A stretch of 64,000 nt of DNA from positions 94,993 through 158,992 of the forward strand of contig CACPMT010000001.1 of the NCBI GenBank assembly GCA_902635045.1, given 5' to 3'. This document shows positions 27,561 through 36,199 of the stretch, in pieces. Origin of the DNA: an uncultured SAR86 cluster bacterium (GTDB lineage Bacteria > Pseudomonadota > Gammaproteobacteria > Magnimaribacterales > AG-339-G14). Position 1 is the first letter of the stretch, and every line of letters begins with the position of its first letter. The notes under the pieces are model-generated. The model did not search any database. It was given only the letters and a program-made list of their open reading frames with translations, and was not told where the DNA came from. The position numbers and the translations under genes were made by a program.

Positions 27561-29465
27561 CTAGTTAAAAGAATTGCTTTGAAGCTCCAAGCCCTCTAAA
27601 GAGCCTTTTTTTCTCCATTTTTTCATTAAACTAAAAAATTCCAGCGAGCCTCCTCCGTAAGGGTTGTTTTGTGGCGAGGTATTGGGCTTACCTTCGTTAT
27701 TATAATATCCAGGGGTACAGCTCTCCTGGAAAGCCTGCATATTTCTTGCTTTCTCAATAACAGTTTTAACCCAATTTTTTTCAGCCTCTTCTGAAGCCTC
27801 TACGTAATTTTTACCTTCCTTCCTCATCCTATCTAAAATATAAGATAGATGGATGCTTTGCTCATCTAATGAGTGTGTGTAGTTCGCAGTAAATCCGCCT
27901 TGAGCTGGTCCAAAGAAAAAAGTGTTCGGAAAGCCTCTGCAATGCATACCATGGTATGTGACCAAACCATCTTTCCATTTCTCCGAGATTGACAAATTAT
28001 TTTTTCCTACGATCTCATATCCACTTCTTCGAGTATATTCTGTACCAACTTCAAATCCTGTGGCAAAAATTATGCAATCAACTTCGTATTCCTTCCCGTC
28101 AAAGAAAATACCTTTTTCTGTAATCTTATCTAATCCTTTACCATCGGTATCGACCAGTGTGACCGACTCTCGATTATAGGTTTTTAAATATTCGTCGTGA
28201 AAGCAAGGACGTTTGCAAAACTGCCTATAGTAAGGTTTTAAAGACTCAGCAGTTTTTGGATCATTAACTACTTCTTGAGCTCTAGCTCTTATTTTCTCCA
28301 TTTTTTCGAAGTCGACCATCTCAACTTTGTTCATTAAATTGTCTTCGCCAACATGTTTGATGAATTTGTCCATCAGATAATTTTTGATTCCTTTCTTATA
28401 AAAATCTCTGCTAGCTAAACCACCTAAAAACCAGAAGAACATAGTTATTTTTGAAGGCGCGCTGCTTCTGATGCTGCCCAAAATAGTTCTAAAAATTTCT
28501 GTCCATCCATCATTAACCAGATCTTTTTGCTGGAAATTTCCTGTCAAGAAACCTTCGAAGTTTTCTCTTCTTTCATTATGCCAACCAGGTTTCAAGTTTT
28601 TGAACCACTCTTCATCTGTTTCAGAGTTATTTCTTTCGTCAATTGAAGATGGAGTTCTTTGAAAAACGTACAATTCCTTAGCAGCTTCTCCTAAATGAGG
28701 AATACACTGAACTGCAGTAGCGCCCGTTCCTATAATTGCTACTTTTTTGTCTTTCAAGTTCTCTAAATTTCCTTTAGAACTTCCGCCAGTATAAGCATAA
28801 TCCCATCTACTAGTATGAAAAGTATGGCCTTCAAAATCATTAATTCCTTCTATAGCCGGTAATTTTGGTCTATTTAAAGGACCATTAGAGTGAACAACAT
28901 ATTTTGCTCTAATGTCATCGCCATTGTTAGTCGATATTTTCCACAAACCTTCTGTTTCCAACCAAACTACTTCCGTAACCTCAGTTTGAAAAATAGCGTT
29001 TTCGGCAAGATTGAATTTTTCCGAAATTTTACCAATATATTCTAAAGTTTCGGGTGCGTTAGTATATTTATGCTTGGGTACAAATTTTGTTTCTTCTAGC
29101 AAAGGAAAGTAAATGTATGATTCGATATCACAAGATGCTCCTGGATAACGATTCCAGTACCAAGTACCTCCAAAATCTCCACCTTTTTCAATTATTTTAA
29201 AATCATCGATTCCAGACATTCTTAATCTGGAAGCAGCTAAGATTCCTCCAAAGCCTCCACCTATTATTGCAACTTCAGTAATTAAATTTTCTGATTTTTT
29301 TTCAATTTTTTTTGTATACGGATCTTCAACAAAATATTTAAAGTCTCCCTCAACCTCTTTATATTGATCGTTTCCATCGGCTCTGAGCCTTTTATCTCTT
29401 TCTTGCCTATATTTTTCTCTTAATTGATCTGGATCAAAATTAAAATTTTCTGTATTTACTGCCAT
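27561..29465 (-). CDS. Flavin-containing (Baeyer-Villiger-type) monooxygenase
   Basis: This 634-residue enzyme should insert one oxygen atom into a ketone or similar substrate, using FAD and NADPH. An N-terminal extension is followed by the FAD motif IGGGFGGILAASRL, then YPGASCDIESYIY. The fingerprint FEGHTFHTSRWDY corresponds to FxGxxxHxxxW of Baeyer-Villiger enzymes, and the NADPH motif is GTGATAVQCIP. IFATGFEVGTEY is the late conserved segment. It heads a minus-strand run with two hydrolase genes directly behind it. Substrate range is not predictable. Confidence 0.9.
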   Translation of the reverse strand: MAVNTENFNFDPDQLREKYRQERDKRLRADGNDQYKEVEGDFKYFVEDPYTKKIEKKSENLITEVAIIGGGFGGILAASRLRMSGIDDFKIIEKGGDFGGTWYWNRYPGASCDIESYIYFPLLEETKFVPKHKYTNAPETLEYIGKISEKFNLAENAIFQTEVTEVVWLETEGLWKISTNNGDDIRAKYVVHSNGPLNRPKLPAIEGINDFEGHTFHTSRWDYAYTGGSSKGNLENLKDKKVAIIGTGATAVQCIPHLGEAAKELYVFQRTPSSIDERNNSETDEEWFKNLKPGWHNERRENFEGFLTGNFQQKDLVNDGWTEIFRTILGSIRSSAPSKITMFFWFLGGLASRDFYKKGIKNYLMDKFIKHVGEDNLMNKVEMVDFEKMEKIRARAQEVVNDPKTAESLKPYYRQFCKRPCFHDEYLKTYNRESVTLVDTDGKGLDKITEKGIFFDGKEYEVDCIIFATGFEVGTEYTRRSGYEIVGKNNLSISEKWKDGLVTYHGMHCRGFPNTFFFGPAQGGFTANYTHSLDEQSIHLSYILDRMRKEGKNYVEASEEAEKNWVKTVIEKARNMQAFQESCTPGYYNNEGKPNTSPQNNPYGGGSLEFFSLMKKWRKKGSLEGLELQSNSFN

Positions 29466-29539
29466 ATTAAACCTTTAAAAAAATGATTATCTCAATTTAT
29501 CATTGAGTTTTAAAGCTTTCTAATAATATTTTAATTGTC

Positions 29540-30136
29540 TTAATTTTTATCGAAAGAAGGTACAACATTTGTAATCGGAATCATTAAATGTTCCCACTCA
29601 GTATTCGGAAACATAACATAAGAACCTCCAGCATATGGATTAGATGTAATTTGTTTTAAGACACCCCTTGGAAGAAGTAACATTAAATGCGGTCCTGAGT
29701 CATGAAAATTTCCTGTCTCAGCAGATTTTTTGTGATCATCCATTCCGACACTGGTTGGAACGTCGTTATCTACTGGAACATCTCCCATTAACATATAAGC
29801 TTGTCCAAACTTCTGATTTTCGATATCGTTTTTTTCCCCAGCCATAAATCTCTCGTTCCACTTACGCCATTCTTCATCTAAACACATTGGAGCTATTCTT
29901 TGAGGAGTACTGCCTGTCATGCAGACCCAATCATTAGTCCCTTTTTTAAGAAGTGATCCATCAAAATCCATAAATGTTGCTTTATCAGTAATAGCGGAAG
30001 GAGCTGCTTTTTTTGCCATCTTTATAAGCGCATTTTTTGAATAAGGCGATTTATGGCTTTCGTTTTGCTCATGGCCTCCTGCCAATACGCTGAATGAAAT
30101 ACAGTAACCTAAAATAAGTATTAAAATCTTTTTCAT
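29540..30136 (-). CDS. Secreted hypothetical protein, 198 aa
   Basis: A signal peptide (residues 3-19, cleavage near LAGG) leads to a soluble, His- and Met-containing domain with TNDWVCMTGSTPQRIAPMC, LMLLLPRGVLKQI and GGSYVMFPNTEWEHLMIPI. I do not recognise a family. Two cysteines near residues 72 and 83 could form a disulfide in the periplasm. It is separated by 74 bases from the monooxygenase gene downstream and is transcribed away from the hydrolase at 30216. Confidence 0.6.
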   Translation of the reverse strand: MKKILILILGYCISFSVLAGGHEQNESHKSPYSKNALIKMAKKAAPSAITDKATFMDFDGSLLKKGTNDWVCMTGSTPQRIAPMCLDEEWRKWNERFMAGEKNDIENQKFGQAYMLMGDVPVDNDVPTSVGMDDHKKSAETGNFHDSGPHLMLLLPRGVLKQITSNPYAGGSYVMFPNTEWEHLMIPITNVVPSFDKN

Positions 30137-30215
30137 AAGTTTGTCCTTTTGTTTTTTTATTTACATGTTTAGACTAGCTTGATAGAAAAAAAACATCAAC
30201 TTTTGTCTTTAAGCA

Positions 30216-31361
30216 TTGAATAACATAAATAAAACAAACTGGCTGATCCCTCCAAATAATAGATGGAGCTTTAGAAATATGAGCTCTGTATTTGATACAG
30301 TTAAATTATCAAAATCTGATACCCCTTTTACTATCCCGAAAAATCTAACTGATTTAGATTCTTTTGAATTCGACGGTCTTGAAGGTAAAACTAACTTAAG
30401 AGAAATGCTAGATTCAAGTTACACCGATGCATTTGTGATTCTAAAAGATAGCAAAATAATTTTTGAAGAGTATCAAAATGAAATGAAAGATAACGACCTT
30501 CATCTAATGAATTCAGTATCAAAATCTTTTGTTGGTATGCTGCTTGGAATTTTAGAGAATGAAGCCAAACTGAGTACAACGGATAAAGTAATAAAATATA
30601 TTCCTGAACTACAAAATTCTGCTTTTCAAGAAACTACCATCCAACATGCTTTAGATATGACAGCAGCTGTCAAATTCACCGAAGATTATAATGATTCTAC
30701 TTCAGAATTTTGGCATGAGGCTGCCGTAGTTGGTTGGCGACCAGATCTAAAAAGTAAAGTTTCCTCAACAAACCTTTTGGAGTTTATGACTAGTTTGAAA
30801 GAAACTTCGCAAAAAGAATTCGAAATGTTTGATTACCGCACAGTCCTGACAAACATTTTAGCTTTAACAGCAGAAAGGGCTTGCCAAATTAAATTTCAAG
30901 ATCTTCTCCAAACCTACATATGGGATAAATTAAAAACTGAACACGATGCTCAAATTGTCTCAGACGGAAATGATTTCCCTTACATGGGAGCTGGAATGAA
31001 TGCGAGCGCCAGAGATCTAGCCAAATTTGGCTTAATGTTGATGAACAATGGAGCTTTTAATGATACTCAGATTGTTCCAGAAAGTTGGATTAAATGGACT
31101 CTTGAAGAATCTGCTGAATATAAGAATATTTTTTCAAAAAGCGAATATGGTTTGAGATTGCCTGGTTTCCACTACAAGAATCAGATTTGGGTTGGCGGTC
31201 CTGAAACCATGATTTGCATAGGTATTTATGGTCAGGCCATATATGTAGACCAAAAAAATAAAGTAGTAATTGTTAAATTATCGTCTCATCCCGAACCTGA
31301 CGATCCCTTGATACTAGGTAATACTTTCTTGGGAATTGCGGCTTTAGCAGAAAATATTTAA
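30216..31361 (+). CDS. Serine hydrolase, beta-lactamase/PBP-like, cytoplasmic
   Basis: The 381-residue protein is the fourth hydrolase of this fold in the cluster, and the only one on the plus strand. SVSK in MNSVSKSFVGM (near residue 106) is the nucleophile motif, FDYRTVLTNILA holds the second-motif region and AGMNASARDLAKFGLML follows the family pattern. The frame begins at TTG 30216. I kept this start because the N-terminal WLIPPNNRWSFRNM segment is family-like, but the first ATG is 21 codons later. No signal peptide is seen. Esterase activity is the safest guess. Confidence 0.82.
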   Translation: MNNINKTNWLIPPNNRWSFRNMSSVFDTVKLSKSDTPFTIPKNLTDLDSFEFDGLEGKTNLREMLDSSYTDAFVILKDSKIIFEEYQNEMKDNDLHLMNSVSKSFVGMLLGILENEAKLSTTDKVIKYIPELQNSAFQETTIQHALDMTAAVKFTEDYNDSTSEFWHEAAVVGWRPDLKSKVSSTNLLEFMTSLKETSQKEFEMFDYRTVLTNILALTAERACQIKFQDLLQTYIWDKLKTEHDAQIVSDGNDFPYMGAGMNASARDLAKFGLMLMNNGAFNDTQIVPESWIKWTLEESAEYKNIFSKSEYGLRLPGFHYKNQIWVGGPETMICIGIYGQAIYVDQKNKVVIVKLSSHPEPDDPLILGNTFLGIAALAENI

Positions 31362-31366
31362 AACTT

Positions 31367-31915
31367 TTATACTTCGTTCTTGGCTTTAGAAGTCCAAAAC
31401 TTTGTCATATTAATTGTTGTCTGATCTTTGACTATAAAGTGATGGTAAAGGGCTGCAAGAATATGAATAAGAATTAATAAAATAATTGCATTTGTCGAAA
31501 ACTCATGAATTCCCCGAATCAAATTAAACATCTCAAGATTTTGAGTTTCTGAAGATAAATTCAATAATCCAAAAACCACAACCGGATCAGAAGTGAAATT
31601 GGCTGACAAAATCCCGGTTACAATTAACATCCCCATTAATATGTAAAGTCCGTAGTGTCCTGCTTTCGCCGACAGTACCTGCCAACTAGGCATCTCTGCA
31701 GGAAGTGCTGGAGCACCGTATCTATATCTCAGAAAGATTCTTAATAAAAATAAAAACGTTACTATTAAACCAGCCTGAGCATGATCTACTCTAGATTCAA
31801 GTCTATCCCAAAGCTCCATGTCGCCACCAAATTTTTGGGCAACATTTAAATCCAACATTATTATTATGGCCATCAACCAATGAATAACTTTTTGAGCTCT
31901 TAAATAATCAATCAT
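31367..31915 (-). CDS. Cytochrome b561-family membrane protein
   Basis: Four membrane helices in 182 residues, with histidines placed for two b-type hemes: HWLMAI in helix 1, DHAQAG in helix 2, GHYGLYILMGM in helix 3, and HEFSTNA plus HILAALYHHF in helix 4. Bacterial cytochrome b561 passes electrons between the quinone pool and periplasmic acceptors, or oxidises superoxide as CybB does. It converges on the hydrolase gene with five bases between and lies nine bases after a small membrane gene. Confidence 0.86.
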   Translation of the reverse strand: MIDYLRAQKVIHWLMAIIIMLDLNVAQKFGGDMELWDRLESRVDHAQAGLIVTFLFLLRIFLRYRYGAPALPAEMPSWQVLSAKAGHYGLYILMGMLIVTGILSANFTSDPVVVFGLLNLSSETQNLEMFNLIRGIHEFSTNAIILLILIHILAALYHHFIVKDQTTINMTKFWTSKAKNEV

Positions 31916-31924
31916 TTATCAATT

Positions 31925-32326
31925 CTAAATTAAAAAAACCAAAGATAAATTAAATATTAAAGCTAACAAAGTTAATAAAACGCTTACTGTATGGAGTATT
32001 CCAAACGTTTTTTTATTTTCTTGATCTCTCGCTCTATTCGTTGCAGGAATCAGAGAATAACAAACAACAAAGAAGATAAAATTCAGTAATTGCAAAAAAA
32101 CTAAAGGAAAAAATTTCAACCCATTTACTAATCCTATAGCTAAGCCGACTAGAGCTAGAGCAGCTAAAAATAAAAAAAATTTTGGAAAAAGATTTCTTAA
32201 CAAAAGTCCTGCATTTTCTTCAGGCAAAACCTTAAAGATGGAAGAAGCAACGATAAATGATTGAAACAAAATTACTCCTGCACTTATACCGGAGATTAAA
32301 ATAAAAAAAGTAAATGCTGAATTCAT
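31925..32326 (-). CDS. Small four-helix membrane protein, DUF4149-like
   Basis: The 133-residue protein has four hydrophobic helices and the pattern SGISAGVILFQSFIVA, LLRNLFPKFFLFLAAL and YSLIPATNRARDQ, which resembles DUF4149/TMEM205-type proteins. Function is unknown. It precedes cytochrome b561 by nine bases on the same strand, so the two are probably co-transcribed. Confidence 0.55.
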   Translation of the reverse strand: MNSAFTFFILISGISAGVILFQSFIVASSIFKVLPEENAGLLLRNLFPKFFLFLAALALVGLAIGLVNGLKFFPLVFLQLLNFIFFVVCYSLIPATNRARDQENKKTFGILHTVSVLLTLLALIFNLSLVFLI

Positions 32327-32390
32327 ATTTTTAAAGGTTAAAAGCTTATTTTATCTAGCTCTCATAAATGTTAATCCCAATTGTAATGGC

Positions 32391-32396
32391 TATAAT
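32391..32396 (+). promoter_or_regulatory. -10 box six bases before the TPR gene ATG
   Basis: A perfect TATAAT is followed by exactly six bases and then ATG 32403. Transcription from it would begin at or within a base or two of the start codon, giving a leaderless message. No -35 of quality is visible at 16-18 bases. Confidence 0.5.
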
Positions 32397-32402
32397 TTCT
32401 AT

Positions 32403-32843
32403 ATGAAAATAAAATTTTTTACTATATTTTTACTATTACTATCCTCTTCTGTTGTTTTTTCAGCTAAATATGGGAAAACAGATCCAGATAAGCTCTACAC
32501 AAGGGCGCTCAAATTCATTGAGCAAGAAAGATTTTTTGAAGCAAAGAAAGTACTCAAAGCATATACGAAATCTAAACCAGAAGATTCCTTTGGCTGGACC
32601 TTGTACGCTTTTAGTGAAAGAAAACTTGGAGGTTTGGAAAAGGCACGAGGATTATATGAAAAGGCTTTATCTCTGGATGCTGAAAACAAAGCAGCTTTAG
32701 AATATCAAGGTGAACTTTTTGTAGAATTGAATATGCCCGCATTAGCACAAGCCAATTTAGAAAAACTCAATGTTCTTTGTCCAAATTCTTGTGAAGAAGC
32801 TGAGCAATTGAAGAGTTTTATTGCTGGAACCGCTATCAAATAG
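32403..32843 (+). CDS. Secreted TPR-repeat protein
   Basis: The 146-residue protein has a signal peptide (residues 2-20) and then about three TPR helices-turn-helices: ALKFIEQERFFEAKKVL, AFSERKLGGLEKARGLYEKAL and ELFVELNMPALAQANLEKL. TPRs are protein-interaction scaffolds, so it probably works in the periplasm with another protein. Two cysteines close the third repeat (LCPNSC). There is no ribosome-binding site; a TATAAT sits six bases ahead. It is followed by the desaturase gene after 36 bases. Confidence 0.78.
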   Translation: MKIKFFTIFLLLLSSSVVFSAKYGKTDPDKLYTRALKFIEQERFFEAKKVLKAYTKSKPEDSFGWTLYAFSERKLGGLEKARGLYEKALSLDAENKAALEYQGELFVELNMPALAQANLEKLNVLCPNSCEEAEQLKSFIAGTAIK

Positions 32844-32867
32844 TTTTTACTTATTTTTTTTAATTTA

Positions 32868-32873
32868 TATAAT
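32868..32873 (+). promoter_or_regulatory. -10 box six bases before the desaturase ATG
   Basis: A second perfect TATAAT followed by six bases and ATG 32880, the same geometry as at the TPR gene just upstream. It suggests an independent, possibly leaderless desaturase transcript. The surroundings are very AT-rich, so a chance match is possible. Confidence 0.45.
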
Positions 32874-32879
32874 TCTGAT

Positions 32880-33788
32880 ATGTCGACCGATAAACTATTA
32901 AATGATGTTGAAGTAAGCGAACTTAAGCAGAAAAACGATCTCATTAACGTCTTTACTTTAACGTCTATGTGGGCTCAAGTAATACTGGCTTTTGGATTAT
33001 TCATTTTATTTCCCAACCCTTTGACATTTTTTATTTCGGCAATAATCATTGCCGCCAAACAATTTCAAATGGTTGTTTTCATGCACGATGGCGCACACGG
33101 TCTTATTTTTAAAGATAGAAGATTAAATGATATTGCCTCTCAATGGCTTTGCGCCTATCCGGTGATGACCGATACATTGCCATATAGAAAAGTTCATTCT
33201 CAACATCACAAGCATACAGATACTGAAAAGGATCCTGATTTGAGTCTTACTCAAGCGTTTCCTACTTCTAGAGAAAGTCTTGTTAGAAAATTCGCTAGAG
33301 ATTTATCTGGCATTGCTGGGATTAGAAGATACTCTGCAGCCCTGATTTCTGCTTGGGGCAATGAGGAATCTTTTCTAAAAAGCTTAAAAAGATTTTCTTT
33401 TAAATTAAAAGGTTTTTTCATCACTAATTTTATAATTCTTGCCATCCTAGTTTCCTTAAATCAAGGATGGTTATATTTATTTTTGTGGTGGTTGCCAATG
33501 CTGACCTTTTTTAGTCTTTTTTACAGAATCAGAAGCATTACCGAACATTCTGGACTCAGCGGCGATAATGATTTTACGTTTACTAGAACAACTCTTGTAC
33601 CTTGGTATCTCAAATATTTTTTAGCGCCACTTAATGTAAATTATCATATTGAACATCATTTATTCACCTATTGCCCCTGGTATAACTTACCTAAAGCTCA
33701 TCAAATGCTCAGAGAAAAAGGTTTTACAGATCAAATGGAAATATCTAAAGGATATTTGCCTGTATTCAAAAAAATTCTGATACAGTAG
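32880..33788 (+). CDS. Membrane fatty-acid desaturase/hydroxylase
   Basis: The 302-residue protein has the three histidine boxes of membrane di-iron desaturases: HDGAH at 69-73, HSQHHKH at 106-112 and HIEHHLF near 257. Hydrophobic pairs lie between them (about 28-65 and 175-205). It likely introduces a double bond into an acyl chain or acts on a related lipid or carotenoid substrate; membrane fluidity control would fit. SITEHSGL near residue 220 is an extra family motif. It ends 10 bases before a histidine-rich protein gene on the same strand. Confidence 0.87.
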   Translation: MSTDKLLNDVEVSELKQKNDLINVFTLTSMWAQVILAFGLFILFPNPLTFFISAIIIAAKQFQMVVFMHDGAHGLIFKDRRLNDIASQWLCAYPVMTDTLPYRKVHSQHHKHTDTEKDPDLSLTQAFPTSRESLVRKFARDLSGIAGIRRYSAALISAWGNEESFLKSLKRFSFKLKGFFITNFIILAILVSLNQGWLYLFLWWLPMLTFFSLFYRIRSITEHSGLSGDNDFTFTRTTLVPWYLKYFLAPLNVNYHIEHHLFTYCPWYNLPKAHQMLREKGFTDQMEISKGYLPVFKKILIQ

Positions 33789-33798
33789 CTCATTAAAA

Positions 33799-34068
33799 AT
33801 GAAGGGTAGGAGAATTTTTTTATTACTAAGCGTTCTACTTTTTGCGATTTCTGTATCTGCAGAACCCTTAGCCCATGATCATCATGATGAAGGCCATCAT
33901 GAAGAATTTTGCATTGTTTGTCATTTTGTTGAAATATCTTCAATAGATCATTTTAATCGTTTAGAAATTTCCGATACCCTCAACCAAAGCTTATTAAAAG
34001 AAAAGTATTCTTCTTATTTTTTAAATCATTCATCTCCCTACTCAACTAGAGCACCTCCTAAAATTTAA
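33799..34068 (+). CDS. Small secreted His-rich metal-binding protein
   Basis: This 89-residue protein has a signal peptide (residues 5-21) and then a dense metal-ligand run, HDHHDEGHHEEFC, followed by CIVCH. The C-terminus ends STRAPPKI; small His/Cys proteins with a terminal RAPP motif are often next to metal-related TonB receptors. It ends 47 bases before the ZnuD-like receptor gene. A role as periplasmic zinc or copper carrier feeding from that receptor is inference from composition and position. Confidence 0.72.
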   Translation: MKGRRIFLLLSVLLFAISVSAEPLAHDHHDEGHHEEFCIVCHFVEISSIDHFNRLEISDTLNQSLLKEKYSSYFLNHSSPYSTRAPPKI

Positions 34069-34115
34069 AAACTCAAAACAAATTTTTTAAATTTTAATTT
34101 TTCATAGGAGGTATT

Positions 34116-36143
34116 ATGAAAAAGTTTACAAGAATGCTCACACTAATGAGCATAGTGGCGATAAGCCCGGCTTTTGCGCAAGATATTGAAGACGTTATTG
34201 TAACTTCATCGATCTTGGGTACAAAAAGCCAAATTGAAAATCCCATTCACGTCATTGACGAGGAAACTCTCAATAAGTCTGGAAGTCACAGCATAGGTGA
34301 ATCCATAGATAATTTGCTTGGTGTAAGCAATACAGATTTTGGATCTATCGTTGGGCAACCTGTAATTAGGGGACTTTCTGGAGCAAGAGTAAAGGTTCTT
34401 GAAAATGGACTAGTTAATAGAGACGTTTCAGGAATTGGTGCAGACCACCCAATTGACATAGACTTAAATAATATTCAACAAGTTGAAATTGTTAGAGGGC
34501 CAAGTTCCTTGCTTTACAGCAATGGTGCACTTGGTGGTATTGTTAACGTTGTAGATAACACAATCACCCAAGAAGATTTTTCTGAACAAGAAATAAAACT
34601 TGGTTTTGAGCACAACTCAGTAAGTGACGGCGATGTTCACAACATTAGTTTTAGCGATAACATTGAAGGCTTTAATGTAAGTCTTGCCTACAAGCATCAA
34701 AATTTTAATAATTTTGAAATTCCCGATGAGGCTGTAATCCATGAGGAAGAAGGTCATGAAGAGGAAGAAAAAGATTATTTGGAGAATTCTGATGCAAAAA
34801 TTGCTGCTTACAAAACCGGTGTTTCAATTGTTGAAGATTGGGGTTATTTTGGAGTTTCATTTAAAAATATTGAAAACGTTTATGGTATTCCTTTTCACGG
34901 CAAACATGAAGAAGAAGAGGGCGGTGAACACCATGAGGAAGAAGAAGAAAGAATTGAATCTTCAACTGATTCTGACACTACAAACATAAAAGGTGCTTAC
35001 AAAATAGCAAGTGATTACATCAATCAAGTTGATTATTTTTATAGCGACACTGATTATGAGCTTGTTGAGTTACACATTGGCGGTGAGCATAATGGTGAAA
35101 AAACGACTTTCCTTAACGACGCACAAGAACTTGGAGCAATTCTGGATCTATCTAACGACGCCTTGACACAAAAAGTTGTAATTCGTTCAATGGAAGAAGA
35201 CACCTCGATTCTTGGTGAAGAAGCTTTCATGGAAAATGTCGAAAGTGAAGAAACAAGCTTTGGATACTACCTTAGTAGAGAATTTTCCAACTTCGATATT
35301 GACTTTGGTATCAGAAGAGATGAGGTAAATAGAAAGAGTAAAGTTGGATCAACTGCGTATGATAAAGACTTTGACTCAACAAGTTTTGTGCTTGGATTTG
35401 GTTTTAATCTATCTTCAACAGCTGACTTAAGCCTTAGCATTGGTTCAGTCGAAAGAGCACCTTCATCCGTTGAAATGTTCATGAATGGAGAACATGCTGC
35501 AGTTCAGAGAAACGAGATAGGTAATCCAAATATGCAAGCTGAAGAAGCACAAAACATAGACCTTGGTTTGAGTTTTGATAACGACGTCATCTATGGATCA
35601 ATAAACTTTTACCAAAACGATGTTGATAACTACATTTATCGTAAAGATAGTGGAGTAAAAGGCACAGGTGAAATGAAACTTGAAATCGCAAATTTTGTGC
35701 AAAAAGATGCTGAACTTGATGGTTACGAGATTCAAGTTGGAACAGATTTTGATTTTCTAAATGGAAACTTAGGTTTAACGATTGGTAGAGACTCTGTCAA
35801 CGGAACTTTCATAGACGGTTCCAATATTCCTAGAATAGTTCCAGCGAGAGACATTTACACGCTGTCTTATACAGAAGACAATTTGTCAGTTGACTTAGAT
35901 TTAACTGAAGTAAATGCACAGCCTGATTTTGGTTCTGACGGTGATTCATTTACTGCTGGATTTGAACTGCTCGATTTAAGTATCAGCAGGTCTTTCCCAG
36001 TTGAGGGAGTTGAAGACTTTAAAGTAGTGCTTTTTGCTAACAATCTCTTAGATGAAATAGCAAGAAACCATTCATCTACTGTTAAAAATGAAGTGCCCTT
36101 ACCAGGCAAAAACTTAGGTATAGGTTTTAGAGTTACTTTGTAA
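34116..36143 (+). CDS. ZnuD-like TonB-dependent outer-membrane receptor
   Basis: The 675-residue protein has a signal peptide, a plug domain (IEDVIVTSS near residue 25, the TonB-box region, and VEIVRGPSSLLYSNGALGG) and a beta-barrel ending in the typical aromatic strand GIGFRVTL. Two acidic and histidine-rich loops, HEEEGHEEEE near 209 and HGKHEEEEGGEHHEEEEE near 262, resemble the metal-catching loops of ZnuD zinc receptors. DHPIDIDL near residue 109 also fits that group. A strong AGGAGG lies 7 bases before ATG. Zinc is the most likely substrate; heme or another metal is possible. No Zur box was seen. Confidence 0.88.
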   Translation: MKKFTRMLTLMSIVAISPAFAQDIEDVIVTSSILGTKSQIENPIHVIDEETLNKSGSHSIGESIDNLLGVSNTDFGSIVGQPVIRGLSGARVKVLENGLVNRDVSGIGADHPIDIDLNNIQQVEIVRGPSSLLYSNGALGGIVNVVDNTITQEDFSEQEIKLGFEHNSVSDGDVHNISFSDNIEGFNVSLAYKHQNFNNFEIPDEAVIHEEEGHEEEEKDYLENSDAKIAAYKTGVSIVEDWGYFGVSFKNIENVYGIPFHGKHEEEEGGEHHEEEEERIESSTDSDTTNIKGAYKIASDYINQVDYFYSDTDYELVELHIGGEHNGEKTTFLNDAQELGAILDLSNDALTQKVVIRSMEEDTSILGEEAFMENVESEETSFGYYLSREFSNFDIDFGIRRDEVNRKSKVGSTAYDKDFDSTSFVLGFGFNLSSTADLSLSIGSVERAPSSVEMFMNGEHAAVQRNEIGNPNMQAEEAQNIDLGLSFDNDVIYGSINFYQNDVDNYIYRKDSGVKGTGEMKLEIANFVQKDAELDGYEIQVGTDFDFLNGNLGLTIGRDSVNGTFIDGSNIPRIVPARDIYTLSYTEDNLSVDLDLTEVNAQPDFGSDGDSFTAGFELLDLSISRSFPVEGVEDFKVVLFANNLLDEIARNHSSTVKNEVPLPGKNLGIGFRVTL

Positions 36144-36160
36144 ATTCTAGAACATCTCCT

Positions 36161-36197
36161 GAATGCCGAAAGCAATATTGAGTTGTTTTCGGCGTTC
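36161..36197 (+). other. 11-bp inverted repeat between receptor and dehydrogenase genes
   Basis: GAATGCCGAAA at 36161-36171 pairs with TTTCGGCGTTC at 36187-36197, ten Watson-Crick pairs and one G-T, around a 15-base loop. It starts 18 bases after the receptor stop and ends two bases before ATG 36200. No T-run follows on the plus strand, so a normal intrinsic terminator is doubtful; it could be a Rho-linked 3' end, an RNA structure over the next gene's start, or an operator. Confidence 0.45.
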
Positions 36198-36199
36198 AA

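Noticed and set aside
32327-34115. Search for a Zur box before the zinc genes
   Set aside because: No GTTATA-N-TATAAC-like palindrome was found by eye upstream of the His-rich protein or the receptor gene.
34738-34989. Lysine-rich 82-residue ORF inside the receptor gene
   Set aside because: It is a shifted-frame reading of the GAA/GAG-rich His/Glu loops of the zinc receptor and has no independent support.
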